DNA from: Anaeroglomus sp964630775
Lineage (GTDB): Bacteria > Planctomycetota > Phycisphaerae > Sedimentisphaerales > Anaerohalosphaeraceae
Direction of reading: 5' to 3'
DNA: 64,000 bases
NCBI GenBank assembly: GCA_964630775.1
Contig: CAZVYY010000014.1
Span: 23,345 to 87,344, forward strand
Positions within the stretch are counted from its first letter, which is position 1. The number at the start of each line of letters is the position of its first letter. Positions 54,601 through 63,389 of this stretch are shown piece by piece. Made by a program: the position numbers and the translations under genes. A model generated the notes under the pieces. It saw only the letters and a program-made list of their open reading frames with translations, made no database searches and was not told the DNA's origin.

Positions 54601-57600
54601 AACCGGCTTCAATGCCGACACGGCTTCTAATTGAATCCCAAGTGATAGGTTTTTGACGACCGTATTATTCCACAATTCAATTCCCGAAGATTGAGACACA
54701 ATCCCAACTGCATTGTATCTGATCAAGTTCCCAGCAATGATTGAGGCTGATGTGTCATCACAACATATACCGCCGGCAAAATATATTCGCAGGTCATCAA
54801 TAAATTCCGTATAATTATTTTCGATAACATTGTTGATGATTAATGCACGATCGGAGCCGGCACAATATACTCCCATGCGAGAATTATCTTTTATGATATT
54901 CTGGGTTATGACAGCATCAGCACCCTGTAACTTAATGCCATAATTCCCTCCCGTAATAATCAAACCCTTAATTTGTGAATGGTTATTACTGATATCGATT
55001 ACTGCATCCATGGGATAAAATGGTTTATTACCAGTATCAATCAGCGTATCCATTGCACGAATTATCGGCTTGCCCTGTTCTCCGGGATTGTCAACATTCC
55101 AGCTTCGAATGATGACATTGGGATCTGTTCGACCATAAGGATTCAAATCAGAATACCCTCGCAGGGTAAATCCATTATAGACACCGGGATAGACAATAAT
55201 TTCGTCTCCTTCGACAGATTCATCAATCGCCGCACGAATATCCCCATACCATGTCTCCGTACCATTGGAAACACGTTTGACTTTTTGTGAATAAGAAATC
55301 CTTTGCGGCAGGATAGTTCCATGATAACCAGGCTCGCCGCAGCCAATGGCCCAGGATGCCCCCCAGGCCCAGACCTCGCCATATTCATCAAGGGCAAGAC
55401 AGTGCCAGGGTCCCGCCATAATCGCGATGATCTTCCCCTGCTCAGGGTCACCCAGATGCCCGGCGGGGTTATGATAATCCTGCGGCGCCTTGACCATCAC
55501 CGGGAAACCGGAGCAGAGTATTGACTTATCTCCCACACCCAATTGCCCATGCGTATTATCACCCCACACCCAGACATGGCCATCCTTATCCAGTGCCATG
55601 CTGTGACTTTCACCAGCCGAGATAGCGATAATATTTTCAAGATAACCTTCCTCAGAATCATGCAATCCGTTTCCGTTAATATCCGGCCCATAAACGTAGA
55701 CAGGAGACAAGCTGTCAGATGTATTCGGATTATTTGCTGTACCTCTTCCAAGCCGACCTCCACGGTAATTGCTCTCTGTAAAATTGTCAGGAAATCGGTA
55801 ATCAATTGCCCTATTAATTAATGTCGGAACGCCAATATAGCCATTCCCCCATGCCAATACGTGACCAGAATATATATCATTGACATCCTCAGTATATTTT
55901 TCCAAAGCTATGCTATGCGAACAGCCAGCAGAAATAGCAACAATATTTGATAAAAATCCGGACGGATCATCCTGCTCGCCGGTTTTTACGCAGCATGGCA
56001 GGACTTTTCTGTCAACGGGATCATCACCCTGCCCCAGTTCTCCCATCATGCTATCCCCCCATGCATACACTCGACCTCGACAAGAAGGGACATCATTTTT
56101 TTCCAGCGCTAAAGAATGCCACCAGCCCGCCGAGACAGATGCAATATTTTTCAAAGGTGCAGTATAATAAGGATTTCGATGAATATGGTCAATGTCTTCC
56201 TGCGATAGCTCTACTTTATAAATCTGGAGTTCGTCAAGAAACCCGTAATAATTATAATTGGGATCACTACTCTGGCTCGCGCCTATTCTGCAGGATTCAT
56301 ATCGTACTGTATTAACCACCTGATCTGTCGCATAGATGGCGTTTGCAGGCGGGCACAATAAATCATCTCCCTGGGTTAGGTAAATGCGAGTATGTGAAAG
56401 CATCGATCCGTTTTCTGGAAATACTACAACAATATGATTCCAGGAATTGGGCTCCATTACTTCTTCCGTTTGTATATAATGTGTATCATCTACAAAGACA
56501 GCCACATGTCCTGATTGAATTCGAATTTCCCAGAGTCCACCTATAACCCCAGGTTTACCCCACGATAGTATCGTTCCTCTGCTATACAAATCCGCATTAT
56601 TGTTTTTAGCCCAGAAACTAATACTCCTCGGAGCATTCTCTAAAACACCATAATAATTAGGATCAAATTTCAGAAATCCCTCTCCATAAAATTCAGCATA
56701 ACGATTCTCATTCATATCAAAATATGGCTCGGTCACCGTCTCATAGATATAATCAAAGATTTTATTTCCATCTATGCCTCTACCTATACCCGCACTGCCC
56801 TGATAAGCCAATTCCCTTCTATTTCCAGAAACATCATATTGAATACAGGAATTATAAGGTCCATAACAGACTGATAAATCGAAATTAATATAAGCATCTA
56901 AAACCAAAGAACACGAACCCACTGGAACCGGAGTCGATTCTATAAACGACCAATAAAATGGTTCCCAAGGAAGTCTTCTTCTCCTCTTGTTTAAATAATC
57001 ATTCTCTCCCTCCCAATATGAATTAGCTTCATCATATCCATTCCCAAGAACACCATCATAATTATACCCCCAGGCCCAGACTCCCCCATGCTTATCAACC
57101 GCCAAAGTGTGCTCGGATAATGTCGAAGTTGATATCCCAACAATGTCTTCCAGATACCCGCTCGCCGAAGGCTGTTCACCCGCAAGTACTTTTCGCGGCT
57201 CATTAACAGGAGTATAAACACTGAGATTCTCACGCCCGATCCCCAATTGACCAAAAGAATTATTGCCCCAGCTCCACACATTCCCGTTGTAATCCAGGGC
57301 GTATGAGCTTGCCCAGCCGCCGCCTATCGAACAGATATTAGTCAATACATCTTGATCGGTCTGGAGCTTCTGTTCCCCAGCCAGAACCGGAGAATAGGTA
57401 TAGTGGTCATACCACCTTCCTCTGCCCAGGTAATCATGTTTTTCATTGGGATCATAGCCGGATGTTCCATTTCCAAGCTGCGCGTAAGCATTACTTCCAG
57501 CAGCCCAAACCTGACCGTATTCATTAATAAAATAGGAGCTGTGTGCAGCCGTAGCGAGCCTTGTCCCCGGATAAACCTTGATACGAATCTGATCGGCAAG

Positions 57601-60600
57601 TTTCATGTCACCAGTCGAAACCTGCAATTCCAAATCATATTCGCCCGGCTTGGAAAAGACAGCCTCTGGATTCAATTCCTGTGAACCATTTCCAGAGCCG
57701 CCATCCTGATTAAACGTCACTTCCCCCGGGCCTCTGACTTTTTTCCAGTTGATTTCCAGACCCTCAATTGGATAAGGCAATCCCGTGGCAGTCTCGATCA
57801 CTGTTGCTTCACTCAGCATTGCAGGAGCAGGCAGCGTAATCGTCTGATCCGGTCCAGCTTCTATTTGAATCGGACTTGATTCGGGATTCCCATTGTGCAC
57901 TGTGAAAACCACCGTATCCGTCGCGCTGAGCTGCCCATCATCTGCCTTCAATTGCAGGGTATATTGTCCCGGCCTGAAAAAGGTCAATCTCGGATACAAT
58001 TCCGCCGGATCTGCTATCGCAACAGCGCTGTTCCCCTCCCGTTCAACTCCTTCCTTATCAACATATACCGATTTCAAAACAGACCACTGAATGGTCAATA
58101 TGCCTGTGGCAGTTTCATCCCCCACAGACGCCCCAAGATGAGTAAACGAATAGGGTTGATCGTATGGTGCAACAACAGTCTGATCTTCACCTGCCCCCAC
58201 TTCGGGTGCTGTATTGTTCGGGAAACATGGATTTACCGTTACATAAACCAATACCTCGGTCTTATCAATCCCATCGGATGCCGCTAAGCCTAGAATATAA
58301 TTACCATCCGTAGAAAATGATACTGTTGTCGAACGCGACTGATTAGAATAAGAACTAAACGTCACCCGGCCGGAGGTAGGCCCTGACACCAGCGACCACT
58401 CCTGCGTCAACTCCCCTTTGGAAATCCCATCATCCGATATAGTCCAGTTTAAAGTCGTTCCCTGCGGCAAGGTGGTCTCACTGGGGGTGGCCCATGCATC
58501 CACCTGAGGCGGGAGGTTTCCCGAGATGACGCCTGGCCGGACGTTGACAACCACCTGATCTTTATATTCCTGCCCTGCAATGGCAACTCCAAGCTCCAGC
58601 ACATATATCCCCGGCAGGGAAAAGCCCGCCCACGAATCCCACACATCACACCCGGCAGGCATCACCGATACAGACGAATCGAAAACAACCGCACCGCCAG
58701 TCGGCTGGCTCAGAACGCGCCACGCCGGACTGCTGCCCGATGGCAATCCCTGAATCACACCATCCAGATAGACCTTATTATTCGGCAATTGAATCGTCTG
58801 ATTCGGCCCCGCATTAACATAGACATGGTTTGACGTAATCTGTATGGATACAGCCGCATCATTTGACACCAAAACTCCATCCGTAATTCGGTAATTAAAT
58901 GCGTCTGATCCAAAATAACCCGGAGCAGGGGTATACACAATCGTATTGCCGCTGATTACAGCAGTGCCATGCGAAGGCCCAGAAGAAATTGAATCTATCG
59001 ATATAGCATCTCCGTTTACATCAGAGTCATTGGCCAAAACATCAATCACAACGGCTGTACCTTCGGACGTCGAAGCCTGATCCTGAACAGCAACAGGAGC
59101 CGCATTGTTCCCATATTCATAAGCTCCCATGTCAACAATCGGCGCCGTTCCTGAGCCGGTATCAGTTGTTGTCGGACAATCAAAACGACGAACATGACCG
59201 AATATATCTGTTAAAATAGTATACGTCAAAACAGGCGCGTTCGTCCCCGCATCGATACACGGCGAGTTCTCTGACAAATATAAATTCCCATACTCATCGT
59301 TATTTCCAATTCCCCAGCCGTCTCCACCATCAGTCGGACTAATCAGAAACAGCGGCGCATTATCAATATTACCCGTACCCGGATAGACAGTCGTATCACA
59401 TGAATTGGCATCCTGAATACAACTGTAAGTCACACTGATTGTCCCATTGCCGGAACTGAAGAGTTGTTTATCCGCAACGGACAGCCCGTCAACATCCGTA
59501 TTTCCCCATAAGATGCTGTTGGCAAGCGTTAGATTGCTTTCATGGTTATAGATTCCTCCGCAAAACTCGCCATGATTGGCCGTAATTGTACTATTGCCCA
59601 CAAACACGTTATCACAGGCCCAATTACTTAAAGCGGCTCCGTATGAACAACTGGTATTTCCGACAAATACACAATTCCCAACCCAGATATTACTGGCAAG
59701 ATTCGTGATGGCCCCATCGGCCGGAGGAGGCACAATTTGAGCCCAGAGATAGACCGTATTGGTTCCATGTTCCGGGGATTCAAACTGGCTGACCAGTTGT
59801 CCCTGTTCTGTCTGGAATCCAATAATCTTCAGTGTATATAACCGACCCTCAATCTCAATAAGCTGGGACGGATAGGACACCGGAAATGTGATAAAATCTC
59901 TGTCAGCCCAGTTTTTCGCCGCGGGGTCGGATAAGTTCGACGTGTTGGCAGTCTCATTAATGGCAAGAGAAAAAGTAAAAGATTGTGAAAGCTGGCTGCC
60001 GCATTCGAGGGCTAACGCAATTTCGATATCCACTCGGCTGGGCGGCGATCCGGCGCCGACCGGATTGTTAAAATGACGCAGTCTTCCAATTTCAAACGGC
60101 TCATTCACGATAATGGAACGGATCGGAGGAGCATATCCCGTAAAGCCAAGCCCGCTCTTATTTTCAGTCACATTATTCGCAACCTGCCCCCAGCGAATCT
60201 GATATTCTGTACCACCTGTTTGTCCAGGATAATTCGGACTCACAACGGACAAATCCTGCTCAATATACTGACCATTACCCCCAAAACTGGATTCCCAGAA
60301 CCAGTCAGGTAATACAGATAACAGGGATGCGTTGGGAAATACAGGAACCAGCCCCAGGTCTGAATTTCCATAAAATGAACAGGATTTAAAAACCAGGTCG
60401 CTCATCACATTGTATATAGCTCCGCCGGTCTGCTTGGCGCAATTGCTCTCAAACAGACATCGGTCAATCATTGCTTGTGCAGAATAATTAAAAATTCCTC
60501 CGCCTCGCAACGACTGGTTTCCTGCAATCCTGCTGCTGATAAGACTTCCATTACCGCCCCACAAGCCTCCGCCATCACCCTCTGCACGATTATTTATAAT

Positions 60601-63318
60601 ATCACACTGACTGATAAAACCGTTGAGAAAATCGATACCGCCCCCGTTTCCGGCGGAAATATTGTCTGTAATGATACACTGCTGAATCGAGGCCCTGGTT
60701 CCATGGCCAGCGATCCCGCCGCCGATGGATTCTTCATACATCTGACGGAGTTCAACATCCGACAGCGCCCGGTCATAAATCCGAACCTCATCGATTTTAC
60801 CCTTGAAAAACCAGACATTAGAACAGGTCCCTATTTTTACCACATCGCCTTGTATCGTATTGACTGATCCTGAAAGAGTATTACTGAGCACCTCTCGTTT
60901 TCCATCAACATATAAGCAAACATCACTGATCCGAAAACTCCCTTTATTGGCGAACACCGCCGCGACATGATGCCAGCGGTTATCATTAATCGGGGTGCTG
61001 CCGATAACATGAGCATTATAGGTTCCAAGCCGCAACGCCCCCTGTGCCCCGTATTGAGAATCCGTAGAAACGCTGAAATTCCAGATAGACCCATTTGCGC
61101 CTGTACCCCAACTGACGATACTCCTCAGGGTTAAGGAATGATCTGAAGCGGCCTTAATCCAGGCACAAACCGTACGATCCCGATTTCTTAAAATACCCGT
61201 ATAGCTGGTAGAAATATAATCGTTTATCCCGTCAAACTCTACTGCACCTGCAAAATACCCTTCTGCGGCAGGCTGAGGACTGCCTTGCCAGGTTCCATGA
61301 ATCCCATTGCCGGATTTGTCGGCAGACGTGGCACCTGCCGTTTCATCCAGATTCCAGTGAGCCATCAGACCAACATCCCCGGCCATCTCCAGAATCTCCT
61401 GTTCGCGCAAAGGTCTGTCATAAATCCGCATATCATCCAGCCAGCCAGTATAATAAAGCGGGGCCAAACTGTACGCACCCAATTGCACATTGTTGGCATT
61501 CGACGTATTAATCGCGCAAGCCAGAACGGATTTGATAGTCTCCCTGACACCATCAACATATAATTGGACTTCGGAAATATTAGGCGTTCCGTCACTATCC
61601 AGCACCACTGCAATATGATGCCATTTATTGTCCGTCAACACCGTCGTTCCAATGATATACCCGTTCTGAACCTCAGCCCGAAGCTCGCCCGTTTCATTGA
61701 GTCGAACAATCCACTTTTTCCCGGTTTCGAGTTGCCCCCAGCTGAAAAGCTGAGCCTGTGCCTGGCTGGTCCGAATCCATCCGCTGCACGACCTTGAGCG
61801 AATCCCGGTAATCCCTGTCCAGTCCCTAATCTCTATATACTCATTGTTCTGCAGGAAAATAGCGTTATCAATGCGCCCATCCGAACAGGTTGAGGTCGGG
61901 GTTACGGCACTAAACGTTCCGGTGCGGGCATGAGAAGAACTATCTGAAATGGTATTGCCGGAAATCGCATCCATCGTCCAGTGTGCAGCCGGCCCGGCGG
62001 CTTCCGCCATCTGCTGTATTTCCCCCGGCCTCAAGGCACGACTGTAAATACGGACCTCATCCATAGTACCACGGTAATATCTCGGGACGGCTCCACCACT
62101 GGCACCAAGACAAACATCCCCATCCAATTCCGTGTTCACATCCGGCGGAGTGGTCATATAATTGGAGCAGGTTGTAGCTTCCTGGACACCATCGATATAT
62201 AATTTGACATCCCGGATATTGATTGTCCCATTCCCTTCAAAAACCGCCGCCACATGATGCCAGTTGCCGTCATTAATCGTGGTCGTCCCGGAAATACGTC
62301 CATTCTCAACATCCAGAGCTATTTCATTGCTGTCGGAAATCAGCAACTGCCACTTTTGCCCCGCCGCCTCCTTGCCCCACGACATCAGCACCATGTCCGT
62401 ACTGGCGGCTGTGGTCTTGATCCACATCGCACAGCTTCGCGGATGCTTGCCGGCGACTCCCTTGTAATCGCTGATTTGGATTGAATCATTGCCGCTAAAT
62501 TCCAGAGCCCCGTTGCTGAGGCTATCATACCCCGCCACCCAATTGGGATATCCGCTTACAATCCCATTTCGTTCTTTTCCGGAACTGTCTAATGCAATCG
62601 TATTGGGATCATCAAATTCCAAATACAAGGCCAGACTATCTCCTGTCGGGAACCCCCCTCGCATGGTAAATCCCTTGATCTGACAGCTATTCGGCTCACT
62701 GCCGTCAAACATCACCGTCGTCCCCTGTTTATTCGCATCAATAATGGCATTTTCAGCCAGTTCGCGGAAACCTGTATTCTCCGGATTATAACTGTAAATA
62801 GAAATCGCTTTGCCTTTGAGACCAAGCTGTCCGTAATACACCCCGCCAAAAACACGGATTTCATCCCCATCCGAAGCCGAATCAATGGCTGTCTGTATCG
62901 TCTTAAATGCCCCCGCAGCCGTCGCTCCGCTGCCGTCGTTATCATCATTGCCATCCGGCCGGACATACCAGACGCTATTTGTCGCAGCGGAAATAGTAAT
63001 TGTATAATCCCCGGTCACAATCTCCCCCTGATCATCTTCGACGGTCAGCCAAATCGTATAGGTTCCCGGGGCATTAAATTTGCACTTGGCTATCGAGGCA
63101 TTGACGCCGGAAATGCAGAATGCCTGTCCTGGCAGGGTCCAGTGATAGCCGACAATCGTTCCATTGGGTGCGTAAGACTCGCTGCCGTCGAAGGTTATCG
63201 TCTGCCCCACAGACGGCGATTCAGGCGATGCCGTGATATCCACCACCGGCGAAAACTGTACGCTCCCATAAACGCTGCATGCCGCGCACAATACCAGAAC
63301 ACCAAATGCTCTCTTCAT
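45664..63318 (-). CDS. Giant secreted RHS-repeat polymorphic toxin with PKD, LamG, beta-helix and RCC1-like domains
   Basis: This is one continuous 5,884-codon frame. After a signal peptide (FGVLVLCAACSVYG) come: a PKD domain (25-110); a pectin-lyase-like beta-helix start (about 112-220); three LamG domains (about 225-438, 443-644, 649-860); more beta-helix (865-1290); a cadherin/Ig-like domain (1400-1490); and several PKD-like domains (1505-1920). Next are seven RCC1-like repeats (about 1920-2665) split by a fourth LamG, a beta-helix (2675-2930), and Ig/PKD domains (3035-3700). The RHS part begins near 3823 (GVPLRVVRTYNSF), with dozens of YD repeats and the core (LYTGEQFDTAAQSYYLRARY, DPLNGRFTQMDPYAG) ending at DPSGM near 5667. 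The tip (5670-5884) has hydrophobic stretches and a C-terminal 110 residues with GNRVHYDKLTD and GGDHPSTYPNSIWPAGINQA. The tip family is unidentified. AAGGA lies 9 bases before the ATG. Confidence 0.93.
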   Translation of the reverse strand: MKRAFGVLVLCAACSVYGSVQFSPVVDITASPESPSVGQTITFDGSESYAPNGTIVGYHWTLPGQAFCISGVNASIAKCKFNAPGTYTIWLTVEDDQGEIVTGDYTITISAATNSVWYVRPDGNDDNDGSGATAAGAFKTIQTAIDSASDGDEIRVFGGVYYGQLGLKGKAISIYSYNPENTGFRELAENAIIDANKQGTTVMFDGSEPNSCQIKGFTMRGGFPTGDSLALYLEFDDPNTIALDSSGKERNGIVSGYPNWVAGYDSLSNGALEFSGNDSIQISDYKGVAGKHPRSCAMWIKTTAASTDMVLMSWGKEAAGQKWQLLISDSNEIALDVENGRISGTTTINDGNWHHVAAVFEGNGTINIRDVKLYIDGVQEATTCSNYMTTPPDVNTELDGDVCLGASGGAVPRYYRGTMDEVRIYSRALRPGEIQQMAEAAGPAAHWTMDAISGNTISDSSSHARTGTFSAVTPTSTCSDGRIDNAIFLQNNEYIEIRDWTGITGIRSRSCSGWIRTSQAQAQLFSWGQLETGKKWIVRLNETGELRAEVQNGYIIGTTVLTDNKWHHIAVVLDSDGTPNISEVQLYVDGVRETIKSVLACAINTSNANNVQLGAYSLAPLYYTGWLDDMRIYDRPLREQEILEMAGDVGLMAHWNLDETAGATSADKSGNGIHGTWQGSPQPAAEGYFAGAVEFDGINDYISTSYTGILRNRDRTVCAWIKAASDHSLTLRSIVSWGTGANGSIWNFSVSTDSQYGAQGALRLGTYNAHVIGSTPINDNRWHHVAAVFANKGSFRISDVCLYVDGKREVLSNTLSGSVNTIQGDVVKIGTCSNVWFFKGKIDEVRIYDRALSDVELRQMYEESIGGGIAGHGTRASIQQCIITDNISAGNGGGIDFLNGFISQCDIINNRAEGDGGGLWGGNGSLISSRIAGNQSLRGGGIFNYSAQAMIDRCLFESNCAKQTGGAIYNVMSDLVFKSCSFYGNSDLGLVPVFPNASLLSVLPDWFWESSFGGNGQYIEQDLSVVSPNYPGQTGGTEYQIRWGQVANNVTENKSGLGFTGYAPPIRSIIVNEPFEIGRLRHFNNPVGAGSPPSRVDIEIALALECGSQLSQSFTFSLAINETANTSNLSDPAAKNWADRDFITFPVSYPSQLIEIEGRLYTLKIIGFQTEQGQLVSQFESPEHGTNTVYLWAQIVPPPADGAITNLASNIWVGNCVFVGNTSCSYGAALSNWACDNVFVGNSTITANHGEFCGGIYNHESNLTLANSILWGNTDVDGLSVADKQLFSSGNGTISVTYSCIQDANSCDTTVYPGTGNIDNAPLFLISPTDGGDGWGIGNNDEYGNLYLSENSPCIDAGTNAPVLTYTILTDIFGHVRRFDCPTTTDTGSGTAPIVDMGAYEYGNNAAPVAVQDQASTSEGTAVVIDVLANDSDVNGDAISIDSISSGPSHGTAVISGNTIVYTPAPGYFGSDAFNYRITDGVLVSNDAAVSIQITSNHVYVNAGPNQTIQLPNNKVYLDGVIQGLPSGSSPAWRVLSQPTGGAVVFDSSVSVMPAGCDVWDSWAGFSLPGIYVLELGVAIAGQEYKDQVVVNVRPGVISGNLPPQVDAWATPSETTLPQGTTLNWTISDDGISKGELTQEWSLVSGPTSGRVTFSSYSNQSRSTTVSFSTDGNYILGLAASDGIDKTEVLVYVTVNPCFPNNTAPEVGAGEDQTVVAPYDQPYSFTHLGASVGDETATGILTIQWSVLKSVYVDKEGVEREGNSAVAIADPAELYPRLTFFRPGQYTLQLKADDGQLSATDTVVFTVHNGNPESSPIQIEAGPDQTITLPAPAMLSEATVIETATGLPYPIEGLEINWKKVRGPGEVTFNQDGGSGNGSQELNPEAVFSKPGEYDLELQVSTGDMKLADQIRIKVYPGTRLATAAHSSYFINEYGQVWAAGSNAYAQLGNGTSGYDPNEKHDYLGRGRWYDHYTYSPVLAGEQKLQTDQDVLTNICSIGGGWASSYALDYNGNVWSWGNNSFGQLGIGRENLSVYTPVNEPRKVLAGEQPSASGYLEDIVGISTSTLSEHTLAVDKHGGVWAWGYNYDGVLGNGYDEANSYWEGENDYLNKRRRRLPWEPFYWSFIESTPVPVGSCSLVLDAYINFDLSVCYGPYNSCIQYDVSGNRRELAYQGSAGIGRGIDGNKIFDYIYETVTEPYFDMNENRYAEFYGEGFLKFDPNYYGVLENAPRSISFWAKNNNADLYSRGTILSWGKPGVIGGLWEIRIQSGHVAVFVDDTHYIQTEEVMEPNSWNHIVVVFPENGSMLSHTRIYLTQGDDLLCPPANAIYATDQVVNTVRYESCRIGASQSSDPNYNYYGFLDELQIYKVELSQEDIDHIHRNPYYTAPLKNIASVSAGWWHSLALEKNDVPSCRGRVYAWGDSMMGELGQGDDPVDRKVLPCCVKTGEQDDPSGFLSNIVAISAGCSHSIALEKYTEDVNDIYSGHVLAWGNGYIGVPTLINRAIDYRFPDNFTESNYRGGRLGRGTANNPNTSDSLSPVYVYGPDINGNGLHDSEEGYLENIIAISAGESHSMALDKDGHVWVWGDNTHGQLGVGDKSILCSGFPVMVKAPQDYHNPAGHLGDPEQGKIIAIMAGPWHCLALDEYGEVWAWGASWAIGCGEPGYHGTILPQRISYSQKVKRVSNGTETWYGDIRAAIDESVEGDEIIVYPGVYNGFTLRGYSDLNPYGRTDPNVIIRSWNVDNPGEQGKPIIRAMDTLIDTGNKPFYPMDAVIDISNNHSQIKGLIITGGNYGIKLQGADAVITQNIIKDNSRMGVYCAGSDRALIINNVIENNYTEFIDDLRIYFAGGICCDDTSASIIAGNLIRYNAVGIVSQSSGIELWNNTVVKNLSLGIQLEAVSALKPVIRNCVFWGNGTGADRNLRLSSPFINMDYCAIQEGQFVPKSLCHKAIIDNEGSAFADTSEWHYFPLNPAFLDREITDPNEDDDPNNCINEGCPLPNEPWVQYLAKWDIESKRRIADSRIDLGANEYIAYAVEAGQDKTVGISEIVFMDDAAVYKDGSACTDIWPYGVQWELLERPTGSGFFIPWQLAGLINPGWRLDVPGKYVFRINLYDGQGAWVDSDVVTVTAELNVKIDPVSEVHLQYDADTGQVKAEVELQGTIRGIDPQAVQILWLVPTEAILGPVSDLAEQDGVYHTSTSALFYLPGDYEIRLQLLDLRGDIIAEDVIMVKVAELAYQADAGPDITIPWQNNPISVPLSGRLLPYSVGNESYLWRFVKGPAGGLQFNPGSNEGLTESTIQNPQATFTKPGIYQLQFAVTNPSGCVVDDLMVIIDTKDIPLTVEAGVNLNCVLNNNAAEVVPQKAFVYPVEGVTVQWYDQSDMPIAGATSVNSTLTFTQPGIYRYKLKAARGQETAEDEVEITVHPQPVDSLLIRTGNYGPVLAGRAFTLEDAYVWYSKNTPLTVEWSSDDEQHVLFYPSSDEGKTSDALQPTVLFAAGLAKSYELTLKVSQGSTLLGSASVTIQAVTSGDPGLDSDTTPPILTLTPGLLDDANKLQTMPESTAVIKTGSVALDIYALDAGSRLKSVKIEDTCNTITTLVKNFDFSNTDPEYPSQMQVTWCLEIMKLATGSHSVKLTAADRANNITEQTVAFTVGRDVDNPTGKPFAWISNLEPARVNIGKLGEQVVLPEITDGLYEVKGLACHPNSNQSVEFKFALYDEAVVGYVPESWATLNGQNPPYPDYLIQNVTLEDSNYERSVEDHSYYAGPVGLRNNANSLGYEIGSFGQLDLTGVENGTYCLLLTVRSRPDENTAFAYSYVYKKIKLNSPLKIGNLKFSQEDVAIDVGGVPLRVVRTYNSFQKDKNGEFGYGWSYSIANMDIQLNETRQPMQVYMGSSTMSVRVGDNYDRDVTLTLPDGRRVTFAFGLELKKPELYNGQMQYYVVKYTSPEGVSARLETLSEERLTLLNTWANQKTASFVSGSGNYSDPGFYEFEGYRLVMEDGTSYVFRRSYVGEDFVEYGNSVAYVEPKGPLYLSEIGLPTGERIDLNVNLSNGRIGQIDSAGVEHIDLLGAPTKAIKIGYDTYGRIVEVWGPREQGGALPTVKYAYDTAGNLWKVSKLVKPNADPNSQYETLTYSYADGTHIPSDHYVTAIIDPRGLQPIRYEYDAAGRLIATVDAKGNRIAITHNVSSRQEIVTDRAGNPTIYEYDKRGNVLSVTDSAGKVTRYTYDSENRFGPDRQLSVTTRVPNPDDLSQLVDAVTLYDYAYYDDYPNEPEYGRLRTQTVIDPAKNLSETEYDTNGNVIRVTQKKWDESTSAYVEVLTTRTAYIRTDDASGLKNLPYFTGTTTGEGLAMVWHSISLTRYDASGRILESVQVKMDHSIVSQLMDSTNEPKSYSELFNSWNANASNSSVTSYTYFEYTTDSGYSPDQPYSVTGPDGQTQYFWYDADNHQLASWTLWDDTATGANPDKRILTYNRPDVQGRTIATYRVVQDLTVAGTPMDVAVLLAHINEQQAGVEAIALSYSDYNSIGKVNTSIDENGILTQYHYDETGNLAETLVYSSFAAYQTHYTNYLTTGNTTGILTISRTLYDTEGRAIVAVGPYDPADTEHSPVGTETVYDDLGRVEQTRRWADVDILFDYVMKSGELLYVTLAQDRVAGNAWTSTPGQTQLAWTSGGKVPVITANLAWWQAGPLSYSRTEYDAAGRVWKSYSLNESNAEICTAEYRYDTAGRQIRTITLPNDTTGKRSETVTVYDGARRQSVTDGLGHTTSFDYDALGRVITTIHPASLVEGSGTTPVETYSHVGYDSLGRKWWEAEQTTIESYIGPGDPDIDRSNPAHVALYKSVNTKEFEYDSAGRLIAVVLPLVEIDDPTTPGADSIWVYPRYEYAYDAYGNQSIIRENLYQLKRSWESTFDPATDIVSAYARQTVFAYDGLHRQISRTVPGCGTEYKGYDGHNRLQWEMDFKEQVTGYAYDALGRLEYKRYYAADATPGDFQNSHYPSTPAEVLHYTYDNLGRKLTETVTNYTGTSTVTYYASYSYDDEGNVTTIVTPQGTVHYDYHPTTGRKSFTRKGGELATEYGYDELGRLKTTRAMVRNGQLLSPTELTTYEYDLVGNRKSATLPNGVYTEYSYNGLNRLTDLVHYQTTAKTTVVGSYSYQLNASGMRKGAGEFVNQNRYLAYQYDNLGRLVQEDSYSTASLNPAADDGYTARYAYDLAGNRLGRQVQVVRNSMDPTSEILSTEYIEYDSGNRLRKEQSLEQAIFAAIPWDNDRIFACADGSGGFTYQSSDNAISLGQFKAFWAGLPSVWNRWLLAIVMILVPVVFLWPAMTQWLYKTCRLVPPVERVSLSLYHRCLCVLLAYIFLIGPETFQYLAYADVQYHQLSTQAWGHAGQVITYFYDSNGSQTYKIYADVSTSGDPAAIVAANTSLKYDKSEYNLQNRLSRLTQYSIVGSDVIRVVTEYAYNPDGIRTGSYTYRTINGGAAQEKKITDYLIDPANPTGYAQVLEDRTTSFNSSDVPTTQGRIHYIIGDDVISQTRSDWTWDSGTSAWVMGTVYDTEYLLVDGQGSTRQLSRTNLSVVESYNYDGYGILLGGNPTPAAPAATKLLYTGEQFDTAAQSYYLRARYYDPLNGRFTQMDPYAGNTSDPQSLHKYLYCQANPVNNVDPSGMLIGGISEVLSVISTRAWLFSIDYGPKVAAGIWAMTEITISMWLACLTHMIMQMIGIIPPCEFVAEIAAILNIVLFIEMFIMFELPPLWQQSPTLSSVRSSGLRGTNDPRVRQAVGVGNRVHYDKLTDSTRYTHEGGPTQIQQRYPNTLFDFAKRGQGKIDVTWKGGDHPSTYPNSIWPAGINQADFKPDTPTGNALKLPSNTLRILYDPQTGQIKQ

Positions 63319-63349
63319 AAACGTTCATCCTTCCTGAAATTGAAATGAA

Positions 63350-63389
63350 TACTAATCCTGATTAAATTTTCCCGGGTCATTGCGGCTAA
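63350..63389. repeat. Degenerate fragment of the dispersed intergenic repeat
   Basis: The first 40 bases resemble copies A and B (TACTAATCCTGATTAAATTT and TGCGGCTAA), after which similarity ends. It lies 32 bases upstream of the giant RHS start codon. Confidence 0.55.

Noticed and set aside
55000..63300. Many open frames of 60-100 codons on both strands within the giant gene.
   Set aside because: They are shadows of the repeat-rich giant frame and show no independent start signals or family motifs.
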